NCBI GenBank assembly: GCA_020056155.1
Contig: JAGVII010000099.1
Coordinates: 1 to 6,665 of the forward strand
From: Afipia sp.
Lineage (GTDB): Bacteria > Pseudomonadota > Alphaproteobacteria > Rhizobiales > Xanthobacteraceae
Length of the DNA stretch: 6,665 nt
Direction of reading: 5' to 3'
In this document: positions 5,776 to 6,665 of the stretch, in pieces
Position numbering within the stretch: position 1 is the stretch's first letter
Layout of the letters: every line of letters begins with the position of its first letter
Notes under the pieces: generated by a model
Databases searched by the model: none
What the model was told of the DNA's origin: nothing
Seen by the model: only the letters and a program-made list of their open reading frames with translations
Translations under genes and position numbers: made by a program

Positions 5776-6201
5776 ATGACTCCCTCTCAGGTTTCACTTG
5801 TTCAGGACAGTTTTGCGAAGGTCGTTCCCATAGCCGATCAGGCGGCGGTGATTTTCTATGACCGCCTCTTTGATATCGCGCCGCAGGTCAAGCCGCTGTT
5901 CAAGGGCGACATGGCCAGGCAGCGCCGCGCGCTGATGGGCACGCTCGGCGTGGTGGTGAACGGTCTGTCCAATCTGCCGTCGGTACTGCCTGCGGCGAGC
6001 GCGCTCGCCAAGAAGCACGTTACCTATGGCGTCGAGGCGTCACACTATCCGGTCGTCGGCGCGGCGCTGCTGTGGACGCTCGAGAAAGGTCTCGGCGAGG
6101 CCTGGACACCGGACGTCGCCGCAGCCTGGACCGACGCTTACGGCACGCTGTCTGGCTACATGGTCAGCGAGGCTTACGGCCAGCAAGCGGCAGCGGAATA
6201 G
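5776..6201 (+). CDS. Single-domain bacterial haemoglobin (Vitreoscilla/flavohaemoglobin-type globin)
   Basis: This 141-residue haem protein has only the globin domain and no flavin reductase domain. Compared with flavohaemoglobin Hmp, the haem-pocket residues line up: B10 Tyr28 (FYDRLF), CD1 Phe42 (PLFKG), E7 Gln49 (RQRRAL), proximal F8 His81 (AKKHVTYGV) and the Tyr91 that bonds with the proximal His. An acidic partner, Glu132, is near its expected place but one residue out in an ungapped comparison. The Tyr-B10/Gln-E7 pocket is typical of globins that convert NO with oxygen to nitrate, so a likely job is removing nitric oxide formed during nitrate/nitrite reduction. It resembles Bjgb of Bradyrhizobium nitrate operons. 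GGAG (5764-5767) lies 8 bases before the ATG, and only 29 bases separate it from the ATPase gene, so it belongs to the operon. It would need a reductase partner; the next gene is a candidate. Confidence 0.9.
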   Translation: MTPSQVSLVQDSFAKVVPIADQAAVIFYDRLFDIAPQVKPLFKGDMARQRRALMGTLGVVVNGLSNLPSVLPAASALAKKHVTYGVEASHYPVVGAALLWTLEKGLGEAWTPDVAAAWTDAYGTLSGYMVSEAYGQQAAAE

Positions 6202-6212
6202 GGGCACAAGCG

Positions 6213-6665
6213 TTGAGCGAACCTCTTGTCATCATCGGTAACGGAATGGCTGCCGCCCGCTTCGTCGAGGAGATGGCGGAGCGCGCGCTCGGCCGCTATG
6301 CCATCGCCGTGATCGGCGACGAGCCGAGGCTGGCCTACAACCGCGTGCTGCTGTCGTCGGTGCTGGCGGGCGAGGCGACCTCGGAAGATATCGAACTGCG
6401 GTCGGCGTCCTGGTGGCGCGATCGTGGCGTGACGTTGACCTACGGCTGCGCCGCAAGCTCGATCGATCTGAACTCACGCACGGTCCATCTTGCGAACGGC
6501 GGTGCCGTTCCGTTCTCGAAGGCGATCATCGCGACCGGCTCGACGGCGATCCGGCTGAACGTGCCCGGCGCGGACCTGCCCGGCGTCCATACCTTCCGCG
6601 ACAGCCGGGATGTCGATCTGCTGCTGAAGCTCGCGCGCGACAAAAAGAACGTCGTGGTGGTCGGC
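6213..6665 (+). CDS. NAD(P)/FAD-dependent oxidoreductase, NirB-N-terminus/Flp-like (partial, runs off window)
   Basis: The first 151 residues of a pyridine-nucleotide-disulphide-type flavoprotein are visible. An FAD-binding Rossmann motif, VIIGNGMAAARF (6-17, GxGxxA), starts almost at the N-terminus. It is followed by DEPRLAYNRVLLSSVLAGE, typical of the N-terminal part of NADH-nitrite reductase NirB and related flavoproteins, and by the ATG motif AIIATGS. The last residues (NVVVVG) begin the second, NAD(P)H-binding Rossmann fold. The start is TTG at 6213, with AGGGG (6200-6204) eight bases before it. The only nearby ATG (6246) lies inside the GxGxxA motif and cannot be the start. It may be a stand-alone electron-transfer protein for a nitrate reductase (the flp slot beside bjgb in Bradyrhizobium) or the start of a full NirB-type nitrite reductase; the visible part cannot decide. 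It is 11 bases from the globin stop. Confidence 0.85.
   Translation, partial: MSEPLVIIGNGMAAARFVEEMAERALGRYAIAVIGDEPRLAYNRVLLSSVLAGEATSEDIELRSASWWRDRGVTLTYGCAASSIDLNSRTVHLANGGAVPFSKAIIATGSTAIRLNVPGADLPGVHTFRDSRDVDLLLKLARDKKNVVVVG

Noticed and set aside
1..6665. Mobile element, CRISPR array, tRNA or phage signals
   Set aside because: No transposase or integrase, no regularly spaced direct repeats, no cloverleaf and no shift in base usage were seen; the gene order is coherent throughout.

Overview
The window is GC-rich and reads as the chromosome of an alphaproteobacterium, most likely of the Bradyrhizobium / Rhodopseudomonas / Afipia group (Nitrobacteraceae). This placement rests on codon usage, the RimO and NasT sequence types, and a gene order resembling the Bradyrhizobium nitrate-assimilation loci as I remember them. 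No database was searched. The window holds the regulatory and uptake part of an assimilatory nitrate locus, with one unrelated divergent gene at the left edge.

Layout: (1) Bases 1-405, minus strand, are the N-terminal 135 codons of rimO (ribosomal protein S12 methylthiotransferase). (2) A 114-bp divergent spacer leads to nasT (520-1110), a receiver-ANTAR antiterminator. It overlaps by 4 bases with nasS (1107-2282), a cytoplasmic nitrate/nitrite sensor of the NrtA fold. (3) A 369-bp gene-free control region (2283-2651) has a probable sigma-54 promoter, a two-hairpin ANTAR-binding RNA leader and an intrinsic terminator, in that order. (4) nrtA (2652-3983, Tat-exported binding protein), nrtB (4041-4943, permease) and an ATPase gene (4955-5746) encode a nitrate ABC importer. 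A strong 24-base palindrome lies between nrtA and nrtB. (5) A single-domain bacterial haemoglobin (5776-6201) is followed by the start of an NAD(P)/FAD-dependent oxidoreductase (from 6213, TTG start). The right edge cuts this last gene.

How the parts fit: the family model is that NasS without nitrate or nitrite holds NasT inactive. When ligand binds, NasT is released, binds paired hexaloop hairpins in the leader RNA and stops the overlapping terminator from forming. Here the leader shows hairpins with A at loop position 1 and G at loop position 4. The second hairpin shares bases with the 5' arm of the terminator, so the two structures exclude each other. Sigma-54 upstream would add control by nitrogen status (NtrC). 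The operon would therefore need both nitrogen limitation and available nitrate. Its products import nitrate, handle nitric oxide made during nitrate/nitrite reduction (globin), and probably feed electrons to a nitrate or nitrite reductase lying beyond the right edge.

No mobile element, CRISPR array, tRNA or rRNA was seen. The components belong to described families. The most rewarding item is the nrtA leader, with its stacked sigma-54 and NasT-type control.
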